64,000 nucleotides of DNA from Oscillospiraceae bacterium (GTDB lineage: Bacteria; Bacillota; Clostridia; Oscillospirales; Oscillospiraceae). The stretch is from the NCBI GenBank assembly GCA_017542425.1, contig JAFXXH010000004.1:62001-126000 (forward strand), written 5' to 3'. The notes beneath the pieces are model-generated. The model did no database searches, was not told where the DNA came from, and was given only the letters and a program-made list of their open reading frames with translations. Shown here one piece after another: positions 1 through 9,384 of the stretch; within the stretch, counting starts at the first letter, position 1; the number at the start of each line of letters is the position of its first letter. The translations under genes and the position numbers were made by a program.

Positions 1-1
1 C

Positions 2-1162
2 ATCACCATCTTCAACTCCAAGATGGAGATCCAGAGCCAGATGGAGGAGATGGCCAAGAAGTACACCGCCGAAAAGGGCGTCAAGGTCGAGGTGTATTAC
101 TCCAGCGACACCGTGGCCGCCCACATGTCCACCCGTTACGCCTCCAACGAGCCTTATGCCATTGCCATGGTAGACGCGAAGGACATCTACTCCCTGGGGC
201 CTGAGCACGCGGTCGATCTGAGCGATCAGCAGTGGGTCGCCGACACCACCCAGGCCATCACCGTGGACGGCAAGGTGCTGGGCTTCCCCGTCTGCATCGA
301 GGCCCGCGGCATCATCTACAACGGTGAGGCCATTCGCGCCATCGTTCCCGATTTCGACCCCACCGCTGTGAAGACCACCGAAGAGTTCCAGGCTGTCATC
401 GACGCGCTGATCGACGGCGGCATGGAGACCCCCACCGGCGTCATGAAGGAGGACTGGTCCCTGGCCGCCCACTTCCTGGCCGAGGTCTATGAGATGCACG
501 CCGATCCCGACGCCTTCATCGCCGGCATCAAGGACGGCTCCATCCAGCTGGCCGAGGATGACATCTACAACGCCATGATGGACACCTTCGACGTGCTGAA
601 GGACAACAACTACGCCAAGGCCTCCGCCATCTCCGCCGAGCGCGAGGTCACCGAGCAGATGCTGGCCGAGGGCGAGCTGGCCTTCATGTTCGGCGGCAAC
701 TGGGACTGGAGCGTCATCAATGCTTACAACTACTCCGACGACATGGGCATGATGCCCGTGCCCAACGACCTGGGCGACGGCTCCAGCGACAAGCTGGTGG
801 GCGGCGGTTCCAAGTACTTCTACGTGGACAACGGCGTCTCCGAGGAGCAGCAGCAGGCCGCGAAGGACTTCCTGAACTGGCTGGTCTATGACGAGGAGGG
901 TCAGTCCTTCCTGGTCGAGGAGTGCGCGCTGGTTCCCGCCTACTCCAACATCACCCTGGAGGTGGCCGATCCCCTGGGCGCTTCCGTCAAGGCTTACACC
1001 GACGCTGACGCCCTGATCGGCAACTACAACTACCTGCCCGACGATCACTACGCCAAGGTGGGCGCTTCCTTCCAGAAGTACCTGGCCGGTCAGATCGACC
1101 GCGCCGGCCTGGCCGACGAGATCACCGCTTACTGGGCCACCGCCGAAGTCGGCGCCCACTGA
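2..1162 (+). CDS. Sugar ABC transporter extracellular solute-binding protein (5' partial)
   Basis: This is the mature part of a family 1 extracellular sugar-binding lipoprotein that would deliver an oligosaccharide to the two permeases encoded downstream. The reading frame is open to the window edge and begins ITIFNSKMEIQSQMEE, which is the usual start of the first lobe just after the lipoprotein signal, so the signal peptide and true start lie outside the window. About 386 residues are present. Aromatic and acidic stretches such as FMFGGNWDWSVI are typical of the ligand cleft. The linked alpha-galactosidase and GH32 genes suggest raffinose-type substrates, which is inference. The Met at position 23 is internal and should not be taken as the start. 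Confidence 0.9.
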   Translation: MTIFNSKMEIQSQMEEMAKKYTAEKGVKVEVYYSSDTVAAHMSTRYASNEPYAIAMVDAKDIYSLGPEHAVDLSDQQWVADTTQAITVDGKVLGFPVCIEARGIIYNGEAIRAIVPDFDPTAVKTTEEFQAVIDALIDGGMETPTGVMKEDWSLAAHFLAEVYEMHADPDAFIAGIKDGSIQLAEDDIYNAMMDTFDVLKDNNYAKASAISAEREVTEQMLAEGELAFMFGGNWDWSVINAYNYSDDMGMMPVPNDLGDGSSDKLVGGGSKYFYVDNGVSEEQQQAAKDFLNWLVYDEEGQSFLVEECALVPAYSNITLEVADPLGASVKAYTDADALIGNYNYLPDDHYAKVGASFQKYLAGQIDRAGLADEITAYWATAEVGAH

Positions 1163-1176
1163 GCCTTTTACATCCC

Positions 1177-1251
1177 CCTGCATCCTCAGCCCATGCGCTG
1201 AGGATGCAGGAATGGGCGGGCGCGATGCAGGCCGCTTGCAAGATGCCCGCC
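1177..1251 (+). promoter_or_regulatory. Two intercistronic hairpins after the binding-protein gene
   Basis: A 14-bp perfect hairpin (arms 1177-1190 and 1197-1210, 6-nt loop) is followed by a second stem (1215-1221 with 1245-1251). No T-run follows either. Such hairpins between a binding-protein gene and its permease genes commonly protect the upstream mRNA or damp transcription, giving more binding protein than permease. That role is inferred from position. Confidence 0.6.
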
Positions 1252-1300
1252 TGACCCCGCAATGCGTCCAGCAAAGCGGCAGAATGGATTGAGAGAGACT

Positions 1301-2161
1301 ATGAAACAAAACACCCTGAGCTACAAGATTCGGCAATACCTCATGTTCGCCGGGCCCGGCACGGTGCTGTTTCTGGCGGTGGTGATCGTACCGTTCCTCT
1401 ACGGTCTTTACCTCACGCTCACCAGCTGGGACGGCGTCAGCGCCACCAAGCCCTTCGTCGGCTTTGAAAACTTTGCCGCGGCGTTCCAGGACAGCGCCTA
1501 CTGGTCCGCCATGGGCCGCACCGTGATCTACTCCGTCTTCGCGGTGGTCCTCATCAACATCGTCGCCTTCGCACTGGCCTATCTGGTCACGCAGGGCATC
1601 AAGGGACAGAACTTCTTCCGGGCCGGCTTTTTCGTGCCGAACCTGATCGGCGGTATCGTCCTGGGTTATGTCTGGAAGTTCGTCTTCAACCGCGCTTTCG
1701 TGGCCCTGTTCAGCGGCACCAGCCTGCTGTCCACCACCAACGGCGCCATGTTCTGCCTGATCCTCGTGAGCGTCTGGCAGTACGCGGGCTACATGATGCT
1801 GATCTATGTGGCCGGCTTCATGAGCGTCTCCGGCGAGGTCCGCGAGGCCGCCATGATCGACGGCTGCACCTCCGGCCAGGCCATGATGCACGTCACCATC
1901 CCCCTGATGCGCTCCAGCTTCGTGCAGTGCATCTTCCTGAGCATCACCCGCTGCTTCGTGGTCTACGACGTGAACCTGTCCCTGACCAAGGGCGAGCCCT
2001 TCGGCTCCTCCGTCATGGCGGCGATGCACGTCTACAACCAGGCCTTCACCTACAAGAACTACGGCCTGGGCCAGGCCGAGGCGCTGATCCTCTTTGTCGT
2101 CTGCGCCATCGTCGGCGTGACGCAGGTCATGCTGGGTAAGAAAGGAGAGGTGGAAGCATGA
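1301..2161 (+). CDS. Sugar ABC transporter permease, MalF type
   Basis: This is an inner-membrane subunit of a carbohydrate ABC importer (binding-protein-dependent transport family, MalF/UgpA type). About six hydrophobic segments are visible, starting with YLMFAGPGTVLFLAVVIVPF. The cytoplasmic EAA loop that docks on the ATPase is seen as EAAMIDGCTSGQAMMHVTIP. The ATG at 1301 is preferred over the in-frame ATG at 1262 because the family normally begins shortly before the first membrane helix and a GAGAG motif lies just upstream. The length is 286 residues. The stop overlaps the next permease start by four bases (ATGA), indicating translational coupling. Confidence 0.88.
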   Translation: MKQNTLSYKIRQYLMFAGPGTVLFLAVVIVPFLYGLYLTLTSWDGVSATKPFVGFENFAAAFQDSAYWSAMGRTVIYSVFAVVLINIVAFALAYLVTQGIKGQNFFRAGFFVPNLIGGIVLGYVWKFVFNRAFVALFSGTSLLSTTNGAMFCLILVSVWQYAGYMMLIYVAGFMSVSGEVREAAMIDGCTSGQAMMHVTIPLMRSSFVQCIFLSITRCFVVYDVNLSLTKGEPFGSSVMAAMHVYNQAFTYKNYGLGQAEALILFVVCAIVGVTQVMLGKKGEVEA

Positions 2162-3027
2162 TGACCGAGAACGAACGGGCCGCACGCAGAAAGAAAATCG
2201 CCCACGCCCTCATGTGGGCCCTCCTGCTGGTCCTCTTTATCTGCTTTATCTTCCCCTTCCTGATGGTCATCATCAACGTGTTCAAGGATAAGTCCGACAT
2301 CACCCGCGACCCGCTGAGTCTCATCGGCGCGACCAAGGGCTTCATCCTCACCAACTTCCCCGAGGCCATGAAGAAGATGAACTTCTGGAACGTCTTCGCC
2401 AACAGCCTGATCGTCACGGTCTGCGCCACGGTCCTGACCATCCTGGTCTCGGCCATGACGGCCTTCGTCATCGTCCGCAACGGCAAGTGGAAGTTCTGCA
2501 CGCTGATGTTCTCCCTGATGATTGCCTCCATGGTCATCCCCTTCCAGGTCCTGATGGTCCCCCTGGTGAGCGTCTACGGCGGCACCCTGGGCGTGCTGAA
2601 CCACCGCATCACCCTGATCCTGATGCACGTGGGCTTCTCCGTGTCCATGGCCATGTTCATGTTCCACGGCTCCATCAAGACCAACATCCCTCTGGAGCTG
2701 GAGGAAGCGGCCACCATCGACGGATGCAGCCGCTGGCAGACCTTCTGGAAGGTGGTCTTCCCCCTGCTGAAGCCCACCGTCGCCACCGTGGCCATCATCA
2801 ACGCCATGGCCTACTGGAACGACTATCTGCTGCCCAGCCTGGTGCTGACCAAGAAAGACCTGTACACCATCCCCATCGCCACCCAGGCTTTCTACGGCAC
2901 CTATTCCACCGACATCGGCCTGGTCATGGCGGCCCTGCTGCTGGCCATGCTGCCGATCCTGATCCTCTACGTCTTCCTGCAGCGCTACATCGTCCAGGGC
3001 GTGACGGCCGGCGCTGTCAAGGGCTGA
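2158..3027 (+). CDS. Sugar ABC transporter permease, MalG type
   Basis: This is the second membrane subunit of the importer, the partner of the MalF-type protein just upstream. It has 289 residues, an N-terminal helix (MWALLLVLFICFIFPFLMVI) and five further hydrophobic segments. The EAA loop reads LEEAATIDGCSRWQTFWKVV. It has a good ribosome-binding site (AAGGAGAGG) inside the end of the upstream gene and overlaps it by four bases. MalF and MalG types form a heterodimeric channel energised by an MsmX/UgpC-type ATPase, and such a gene lies about 7.5 kb downstream. Confidence 0.9.
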   Translation: MMTENERAARRKKIAHALMWALLLVLFICFIFPFLMVIINVFKDKSDITRDPLSLIGATKGFILTNFPEAMKKMNFWNVFANSLIVTVCATVLTILVSAMTAFVIVRNGKWKFCTLMFSLMIASMVIPFQVLMVPLVSVYGGTLGVLNHRITLILMHVGFSVSMAMFMFHGSIKTNIPLELEEAATIDGCSRWQTFWKVVFPLLKPTVATVAIINAMAYWNDYLLPSLVLTKKDLYTIPIATQAFYGTYSTDIGLVMAALLLAMLPILILYVFLQRYIVQGVTAGAVKG

Positions 3028-3051
3028 GTTTTTGACTTGACCCACTCTTCC

Positions 3052-3087
3052 GTCCATATCTCTCCCCGTCCGGGGAGAGATATGGAC
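3052..3087 (+). promoter_or_regulatory. Perfect 16-bp intercistronic hairpin
   Basis: The arms 3052-3067 and 3072-3087 are exact inverted repeats with a four-base loop, placed between the MalG-type permease and the DUF624 gene. There is no T-run, so it is more likely an mRNA-stability or partial-termination element than a full terminator. Confidence 0.55.
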
Positions 3088-3118
3088 AAAATTCAAACGC
3101 GGAAAGGAGCGACGCGGC

Positions 3119-3730
3119 GTGAGAAAGCTGTTTGATATGGACAATCCCCTGATGCGCATCCTCTCCGTCGCCGCCGACCTGCTGCTGCTGAATGTGCTGA
3201 CCCTGATCTGCTGCCTGCCGGTGCTCACCGTCGGCGCGGCCCTCACCGCCGCCTTTGACGTGAGCATCCACCTGGTCCGGGGCGAGAGCGCCTACATCCT
3301 CAAGCCCTTTTTCCACTCCTTCGCCGCCAACTGGAAGCAGGCCACCCTGCTCTGGCTGGCGCTCCTGGGCATCGGGGCGCTGCTCCTGCTGGACTACGTG
3401 GCCGCGCTGAACTATCTGCCCGCGCTGCGCTTGCCCGTGGCCTCCCTGGGCGTACTGCTGCTGGCCCTGGGCCTCTACGCCTTCGCCCTGCTCTCCCGCT
3501 ATGTGAACACCGTCCCCGGTACCTTGCTCAACGCCGCCAAGCTGGCCGCGGGCTTTTTTCCCCGCACCCTGGGCATGGTGGTCTTCACCCTGGGCCTCTG
3601 GCTGCTGTCCATCCAGTATCTCCAGTACGGCCTCCTGATCCTGCTGCTCTTTGGCTTTTCCCTCCCTTGCTACGTCTCCGCCCTGCTGCTCAAGGGCGTG
3701 TTTGTCAAACTCGAACACGACGCCGCCTGA
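3119..3730 (+). CDS. DUF624 (YesL-like) membrane protein
   Basis: This is a 203-residue integral membrane protein with about five hydrophobic segments. The N-terminus (LFDMDNPLMRILSVAADLLL) and the motif NVLTLICCLPVLTVGAALTA are diagnostic of DUF624, typified by Bacillus YesL. Members are regularly encoded beside MalF/MalG-type sugar permeases but their biochemical role is not established. Translation starts at a GTG with AAAGGAG upstream. The gene sits between the transporter and the glycosidases, in line with an accessory role in the same sugar-uptake unit. Confidence 0.85.
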   Translation: MRKLFDMDNPLMRILSVAADLLLLNVLTLICCLPVLTVGAALTAAFDVSIHLVRGESAYILKPFFHSFAANWKQATLLWLALLGIGALLLLDYVAALNYLPALRLPVASLGVLLLALGLYAFALLSRYVNTVPGTLLNAAKLAAGFFPRTLGMVVFTLGLWLLSIQYLQYGLLILLLFGFSLPCYVSALLLKGVFVKLEHDAA

Positions 3731-3764
3731 TGCGGCTTTCGATAGATTTTTCTTTTGCATCCGC

Positions 3765-3790
3765 TTCAAACCGCGCCATGCGGTTTTGAA
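3765..3790 (+). promoter_or_regulatory. Hairpin upstream of the alpha-galactosidase gene
   Basis: An inverted repeat pairs TTCAAACCGC (3765-3774) with GCGGTTTTGAA (3780-3790), with one bulge and a five-base loop. It lies 39 bases before the alpha-galactosidase start and is not followed by a T-run. It could set downstream expression of the enzyme genes. Confidence 0.4.
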
Positions 3791-3828
3791 ATTCCATCTG
3801 TTCCGATGCGCCGGAGGTTTTCTGCTTC

Positions 3829-6051
3829 ATGGGAATCCGCTTTGACCCCACATCCAAAACACTGACGCTGACGACCCGCTCCAGCGCCTATCAGATGCAG
3901 ATCGGCCCCCTGGGGCACCTGCTCCACCTCTACTATGGCCCCCTGGCCTCAGACTGCTTCTCCTACCTCTATCTGCCCCGGGACGTGGGCTTTTCCCCCA
4001 ACCCTGCCGCGCTGCGGGAAGGGCGCGGCTGGTCGCTGGATACCCAGCCCCAGGAGTACAGCGCCGCGCTCTGCGGCGATTACCGCCTTTCCTCCCTGGA
4101 GTTTACCACCGAGGCGGGGCTGCGGGGGGCAGATTTGCGCTGTCTGCGCCATACGATCTCTCCCGGCAAATACGCGCTGCCCGGTCTGCCCTGCGCCAGA
4201 GGCGGAGCAGATACCTGGACCCTCTCCGTCACCCTGGGCGACGCGGCCACGGGCGTCGAAGTGGAACTGCTCTACGGCGTCTATGAAGCCGAGGACTTCA
4301 TCACCCGCTGCGCCCGCATCCGAAACGGCGGCGGCGTTCCCATGCAGCTGCAAAAAGCCGCCTCCCTCTGTCTGGACCTCCCCTTCGGGGACTGGGAACT
4401 GCTGCACTTTTTCGGCAGCCACACCATGGAGCGCCAGCCGGAGCGCGTCCCCGTGGCCTGGGCCGTCCAGACCGTCGCCTCCCGGCGGGGCTTTTCCAGC
4501 CACCAGCAAAACCCCTTCGTCGTCCTCTGCGCCCCCGACGCCACGGAACAGATCGGAGACTGCTATGGCGTCATGCCCATCTGGTCCGGCAGCCACGAGA
4601 CGAGCGTGGAGCGCAGCCAGACCGGCTCGGTCCGCCTGGTTTCGGGCATCGGCAGCGCGGACTTCTCCTGGCAGCTTCTGCCCGGGGAGACCTTTCAGAC
4701 GCCGGAAACCCTGCTTTGCTACAGTGCCGAGGGACTGACCGGGCTTTCCCAAAGTTTTCACCGTTTTCTCCGCGCCCATGTGGCCCGGCAGGGCGCTTAT
4801 GACCGGCCAAGGCCCGTGCTGCTGAACAGCTGGGAGGCCAGTTACTTCGACTTCGACCACGATTCCATCCTCCGCCTGGCCCGGGACGCCCGGGACCTGG
4901 GGGTGGAGCTGCTGGTGCTGGACGACGGCTGGTTCGGAGACCGGGACGACGACAGACGCGCCCTGGGGGACTGGTTCGCCAATCCCCGCAAGCTCCCCGG
5001 CGGCCTGGGGCCGCTGATCCGGGACATCCGCGCCCTGGGGCTGGACTTCGGCCTCTGGGTGGAGCCGGAGATGCTCAGCGAGGACTCAGCGCTTTACCGG
5101 GCGCACCCGGACTGGGCGCTGACCGTGCCGGGCCGGGAGCCCACGGTGGGCCGGGACCAGTTGGTGCTGGACCTGGGCCGGGAAGAGGTCAGGGACTGGC
5201 TCTACGAGACCTTTTTCGCGCTGCTGCGGGAGCATCCCATCTCCTACATCAAGTGGGACGCCAACCGCCAGCTGAGTGACCTCTACTCCCGCGCCCTGCC
5301 CCCGGAACGCCAGGGGGAGACCGGACACCGCTATCTGCTGGGGCTCTACGCCCTGCTGGAGCGGCTATGCACGGAGTTCCCCGACGTGCTGTTCGAGGGC
5401 TGCGCCGGCGGCGGCGGGCGCTTCGACGCGGGGATGCTGCCTTACTTCCCGCAGATCTGGTGCAGCGACAACACCGACCCCGTCTCCCGGCTGGCCATCC
5501 AGCGGGGTACCTCCTTCGGCTATCCTCCGGTGGCCATGGCCTGTCACGTCTCCGCCTCCCCCAACCACCAGACCGGGCGCAGCAGCCCCCTGGGCACCCG
5601 GGGCGTGGTGGCGATGACCGGGGCCTTCGGCTACGAACTGGACCCCGCCGCGCTGTCTGAGGCTGAGCGGGAGGAAGTGAAACGGCAAATCACGCGCTAT
5701 CGGGAACTGGAACCCCTGCTGCGCTGCGGGGACTATTACCGCCTGGACCCCACTGCCGCGCTGCCCCTGGCGGCCTGGCAGTTCGTCTCCCCGGACCGGC
5801 GGGAGACTCTGCTCAGTCTGGTGCTGACGGGCGCGCCGCCGGGACCGATCCCCCTGTACCTGCGCCTCCGGGGCCTGGACCCCGCAGCCTCCTACCGCCT
5901 GATCTGGATGGCGCGCTATGGCTGCCCGGACAGTGCTGTGGACTTCCCGGAGCGCTGGTCCGGGGCGGCGCTGCTGCACGGCGGGCTGGTGCTGCCGCCC
6001 ATGCCGGGGGACTACCCCAGCGCCCAGCTTTTGTTCCGGACTGACCCATAA
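3829..6051 (+). CDS. Alpha-galactosidase, GH36
   Basis: This retaining glycosidase hydrolyses terminal alpha-1,6-galactose from raffinose, stachyose or melibiose. The 740-residue length is normal for GH36 bacterial enzymes. The substrate-binding loop LVLDDGWFGDRDDDRRALGDW is followed by YIKWDANRQ, with the nucleophile Asp at residue 477, and CSDNTDP, with the acid/base Asp at residue 547. These positions match the family spacing closely. No signal peptide is visible, so it is cytoplasmic and would act after uptake by the linked ABC importer. Removing galactose from raffinose yields sucrose, the likely substrate of the two enzymes encoded next. Confidence 0.95.
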   Translation: MGIRFDPTSKTLTLTTRSSAYQMQIGPLGHLLHLYYGPLASDCFSYLYLPRDVGFSPNPAALREGRGWSLDTQPQEYSAALCGDYRLSSLEFTTEAGLRGADLRCLRHTISPGKYALPGLPCARGGADTWTLSVTLGDAATGVEVELLYGVYEAEDFITRCARIRNGGGVPMQLQKAASLCLDLPFGDWELLHFFGSHTMERQPERVPVAWAVQTVASRRGFSSHQQNPFVVLCAPDATEQIGDCYGVMPIWSGSHETSVERSQTGSVRLVSGIGSADFSWQLLPGETFQTPETLLCYSAEGLTGLSQSFHRFLRAHVARQGAYDRPRPVLLNSWEASYFDFDHDSILRLARDARDLGVELLVLDDGWFGDRDDDRRALGDWFANPRKLPGGLGPLIRDIRALGLDFGLWVEPEMLSEDSALYRAHPDWALTVPGREPTVGRDQLVLDLGREEVRDWLYETFFALLREHPISYIKWDANRQLSDLYSRALPPERQGETGHRYLLGLYALLERLCTEFPDVLFEGCAGGGGRFDAGMLPYFPQIWCSDNTDPVSRLAIQRGTSFGYPPVAMACHVSASPNHQTGRSSPLGTRGVVAMTGAFGYELDPAALSEAEREEVKRQITRYRELEPLLRCGDYYRLDPTAALPLAAWQFVSPDRRETLLSLVLTGAPPGPIPLYLRLRGLDPAASYRLIWMARYGCPDSAVDFPERWSGAALLHGGLVLPPMPGDYPSAQLLFRTDP

Positions 6052-6076
6052 CCTGAAAGAGATAAGAGGACACAGC

Positions 6077-7897
6077 ATGGCTGACAAGATGGAAGAAAGA
6101 CTGCAAGCGCGTTTCGACGAGCTGAAAGACTTGTATGACAGCGTCTACCCCGGCGACACGGCGGCCTTTGCCTACTTCTGTGGGATGCTTCGCAGGATGG
6201 GCGCGCAGCGGGGCGCGGCGTTGCAGGCCCTGGACGATGCGCGGCTGGCGCAGCCGGACTGGTACCGCGCCGGGAACATATTGGGCATGATGCTCTATGT
6301 GGACAACTTCGCCGGAACGCTGCAAGGCGTACAGGAGCATCTGCCCTATCTGAAAGAGTGCGGCGTCAACTATCTGCACCTGATGCCCCTGCTGAAGACC
6401 GTCCGGGAGGAGAGCGACGGCGGTTACGCTGTGGCGGACTTTCGCACGGTGGACCCGCGCCTGGGCACCATGGCGGATCTGGAAGATCTGGCCGCCCACT
6501 GCCATGCCCAGGGCATGGTCCTGTGCCTGGACTTCGTGATGAACCACACCAGCAACCAGCACCCCTGGGCCCTGGCCGCCCGGGCCGGGGACCCGGTGGC
6601 CCGGAGCCGCTACTTCTTCTACGACGACTGGACCATCCCCAACGAGTTTGAAAAGACCGTCCCCCAGGTTTTCCCCACCACCGCGCCGGGGAACTTCACC
6701 TGGCTGGAGGACTGCCGGCAGGTGGTCATGACCTGCTTCTACCCCTATCAGTGGGACCTGAACTACGCCAACCCCATGGTGTTCAACGACATGACGGAAA
6801 ACCTGCTGTTCCTGGCCAACCGGGGCGCGGACGTGATCCGGTTGGACGCCATTCCCTACATCTGGAAGCAGCTGGGCACCAATTGCCGCAATCTGCCCCA
6901 GGTACATACCCTCACCCGGCTGCTGAAACTGGTCTGCCAGATCGTCTGCCCCGGCGTGCTGCTGCTGGGGGAGGTCATCATGGCCCCGGAGCATCTGGCC
7001 CCCTATTTCGGGACGCCGGAGCAGCCGGAGTGCGATATGCTCTACAACGCCACCACCATGTGTACCACCTGGCACACCGTCGCCACCCGGGACGTGCGCC
7101 TGCTGCGGCGGCAGATCGAGGCCCTGGGCCGTCTGCCAAGCGCCTGCACCTTCCAGAACTACCTCCGCTGCCATGACGACATCGGCTGGGGTCTGGACTT
7201 CCCCTGGCTCTGGGCAAACCTGACCCAGGGCGAAGCGCCCCACAAGCGCTATCTGAACGACTGGTTTTCCGGCGCCTTTCCCGGAAGCTGGTCCCGGGGC
7301 GAACTCTACAACGACGACCCCCGGCTCCAGGACGCCCGGATGTGCGGCACGGCGGCCTCCCTCTGCGGCTTTGAAAGCGCCGCTACGCCGGAGGAGGAGC
7401 AGCGGGCCATGGACTGCTATACGATGCTCCACGCCTGGCTGCTGAGCCAGAGCGGGATTCCCGTGCTGTACAGCGGGGACGAGATCGCCCAGCTCAACGA
7501 CTACAGCTACCACAGCGACCCGGAGAAGGCCGCCGACAGCCGCTATCTCCACCGGGGCGCGTTCCGCTGGGATCTGGCGGAGCTGCGCCATGACCCGACG
7601 ACCCGCCAGGGCAAGGTCTTTCAGGCTTTGCGGGATCTGGAGCGCATCCGGGCCGCACACCCGGTCTTCTGCGCCGACGCTGGGGTCTGGTCCTTCGACA
7701 CCGGCGACAACGCGGTGCTGGGTCTGGTCCGGGACTATGCGGGCGCAAGACTGACCGCACTCTACAATTTTTCCGAGTTTGGCCGCAGTCTCCCCAACCC
7801 GGCCCCGGGCGCGGTGGATCTGCGCACGGGCGCGGCGGTGACGGATGAGACCCTGAACCTGCCCGGCTACGGTTTCTTCTGGATGCTGAACGAATGA
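6077..7897 (+). CDS. Amylosucrase-like GH13 enzyme
   Basis: This GH13 enzyme acts on sucrose and resembles amylosucrase, which either transfers glucose to an alpha-glucan or hydrolyses sucrose. The N-terminal region (QPDWYRAGNILGMMLYVDNFAG) and LHLMPLLKTV are typical of that subfamily rather than of alpha-amylases. The catalytic set is visible: nucleophile Asp257 in RLDAIPYIWK, acid/base Glu299 in LLGEVI, and His366-Asp367 in CHDDIGW. I start at the ATG at 6077, preceded by AAGAGGA, because the longer upstream reading frame overlaps the previous gene. The protein has 606 residues, slightly shorter than known amylosucrases. Whether it makes glucan or simply splits sucrose cannot be read from sequence. 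Confidence 0.85.
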   Translation: MADKMEERLQARFDELKDLYDSVYPGDTAAFAYFCGMLRRMGAQRGAALQALDDARLAQPDWYRAGNILGMMLYVDNFAGTLQGVQEHLPYLKECGVNYLHLMPLLKTVREESDGGYAVADFRTVDPRLGTMADLEDLAAHCHAQGMVLCLDFVMNHTSNQHPWALAARAGDPVARSRYFFYDDWTIPNEFEKTVPQVFPTTAPGNFTWLEDCRQVVMTCFYPYQWDLNYANPMVFNDMTENLLFLANRGADVIRLDAIPYIWKQLGTNCRNLPQVHTLTRLLKLVCQIVCPGVLLLGEVIMAPEHLAPYFGTPEQPECDMLYNATTMCTTWHTVATRDVRLLRRQIEALGRLPSACTFQNYLRCHDDIGWGLDFPWLWANLTQGEAPHKRYLNDWFSGAFPGSWSRGELYNDDPRLQDARMCGTAASLCGFESAATPEEEQRAMDCYTMLHAWLLSQSGIPVLYSGDEIAQLNDYSYHSDPEKAADSRYLHRGAFRWDLAELRHDPTTRQGKVFQALRDLERIRAAHPVFCADAGVWSFDTGDNAVLGLVRDYAGARLTALYNFSEFGRSLPNPAPGAVDLRTGAAVTDETLNLPGYGFFWMLNE

Positions 7898-9381
7898 ACA
7901 GTGAACTTCTCCGGCGCGCCCGGGACTATGAGCGGGACCACATCCCCGCCGTCCCCCCGGCGCTGCTGCCCCGCTACCACCTGTGCGGCGGCGTGGGCTG
8001 GATCAACGACCCCAACGGCTTTTCCCTTTACAAAGGGGAATACCACCTTTTCTTTCAATACAACCCCTACGACGTGCGCTGGGACACCATGCACTGGGGC
8101 CACGTCAAGACCCGGGACTTTCTCCGCTGGGAGCGGCTGCCCGCCGCCCTGGCTCCGGACAGGGACTACGACCGGGACGGCTGCTTTTCCGGCAGCGCCC
8201 TGGAGACCCCGGACGGGCGGCACCTTTTGATGTACACCGGGGTGCAGAAGACCCTGCTCCCCGACGGCACGGTGGAGGAACTGCAACGGCAATGCCTGGC
8301 CTTCGGCGACGGGCGGGACTATGAAAAGTATCCCGGCAACCCGGTGCTGGACGGCTCGGCCCTCCCCCCCGGAGGCAGCCGAAAGGACTTCCGGGACCCC
8401 AAGCTCTGGCGGGAGGGCGACGGCTATTTCTGCGTGGCGGGCAATCGCTGCCCGGACGGGAGCGGCGCGGTGCTGCTGTTCCAAAGCCCCGACGCGCTCC
8501 ACTGGCGCTATGCCGCCACCCTGGCCGCCTCCGGGAACCGCTTCGGGCGGATGTGGGAGTGCCCCGACTTCTTCCCCTTGGACGGGAAGCGGGTGCTGCT
8601 GCTCAGCCCCCAGGAGGTGCGGGACCACGGGCCGGAGTTCATCGACGGCAACACCACCCTCTGTCTGATTGGGGAACTGGACCCGGAATCCGGGGCGCTC
8701 ACGCGGGAGCGGGAGCAGCCCATCGACTACGGACTGGACTTTTACGCCCCTCAGACCGTCCTTGCCGCCGACGGGCGGCGGGTGATGATCGCCTGGATGC
8801 AGTACTGGAACAGCGTGGACTACCGGCCGGAGCCGCCCCTGCCCTTTTTCGGACAGCTGACGGTGCCCCGGGAACTGCGCGTCCGGGACGGGAAGCTGTA
8901 TCAGACCCCGGTGCGGGAGCTGGAATCCCGTCGCGGCGCGGCAGTGCGCTGCGCGGGGCTGACGCTGCGTGACGAGACACGCCAGGTCCCCGGCGTGTCC
9001 GGGCGCTGCCTGGACCTGCTGCTGACGATTCGCCCCCTTCCCGGCGAGACGCTGCGGCGCTTCACTCTGACGCTGGCCGCTGCGGACGAGCACGGGCTGC
9101 GGCTGCACTACGAACCGGACGAGAACACCGTCACCGTGGACCGCAGCGGCTGCGGGCTGCCGGACAGCATTTTGAACCGCCGGAGCTTTGCGGTCAACGC
9201 GGACGCGGCATTGCGGCTGCGGCTGCTGCTGGACCGCTGGAGTCTGGAGCTTTTCGTCAACGACGGCGAACAGGCCGCCAGCTTTGTCCTGTACGCGCCC
9301 CAGGAGCGCACGGGAATCCGTTTCACGGCGGAGGGCGCAGCGGCGCTGGACCTGGAAAAATACGATTTGGAGTTTGACTGA
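7894..9381 (+). CDS. Beta-fructofuranosidase / sucrose-6-phosphate hydrolase, GH32
   Basis: This is a cytoplasmic invertase-type enzyme that releases fructose from sucrose, sucrose-6-phosphate or short fructans. The five-blade propeller begins with GGVGWINDPNGF (nucleophile Asp39), followed by FRDPK (transition-state Asp168) and MWECPDFF (acid/base Glu222). A C-terminal beta-sandwich ends with LDLEKYDLEF. Its 495 residues are normal for the SacA/ScrB group. The start overlaps the stop of the amylosucrase-like gene by four bases. With no phosphotransferase system nearby and an ABC importer linked, free sucrose made from raffinose is the more probable substrate than the phosphate ester. Confidence 0.92.
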   Translation: MNSELLRRARDYERDHIPAVPPALLPRYHLCGGVGWINDPNGFSLYKGEYHLFFQYNPYDVRWDTMHWGHVKTRDFLRWERLPAALAPDRDYDRDGCFSGSALETPDGRHLLMYTGVQKTLLPDGTVEELQRQCLAFGDGRDYEKYPGNPVLDGSALPPGGSRKDFRDPKLWREGDGYFCVAGNRCPDGSGAVLLFQSPDALHWRYAATLAASGNRFGRMWECPDFFPLDGKRVLLLSPQEVRDHGPEFIDGNTTLCLIGELDPESGALTREREQPIDYGLDFYAPQTVLAADGRRVMIAWMQYWNSVDYRPEPPLPFFGQLTVPRELRVRDGKLYQTPVRELESRRGAAVRCAGLTLRDETRQVPGVSGRCLDLLLTIRPLPGETLRRFTLTLAAADEHGLRLHYEPDENTVTVDRSGCGLPDSILNRRSFAVNADAALRLRLLLDRWSLELFVNDGEQAASFVLYAPQERTGIRFTAEGAAALDLEKYDLEFD

Positions 9382-9384
9382 ACT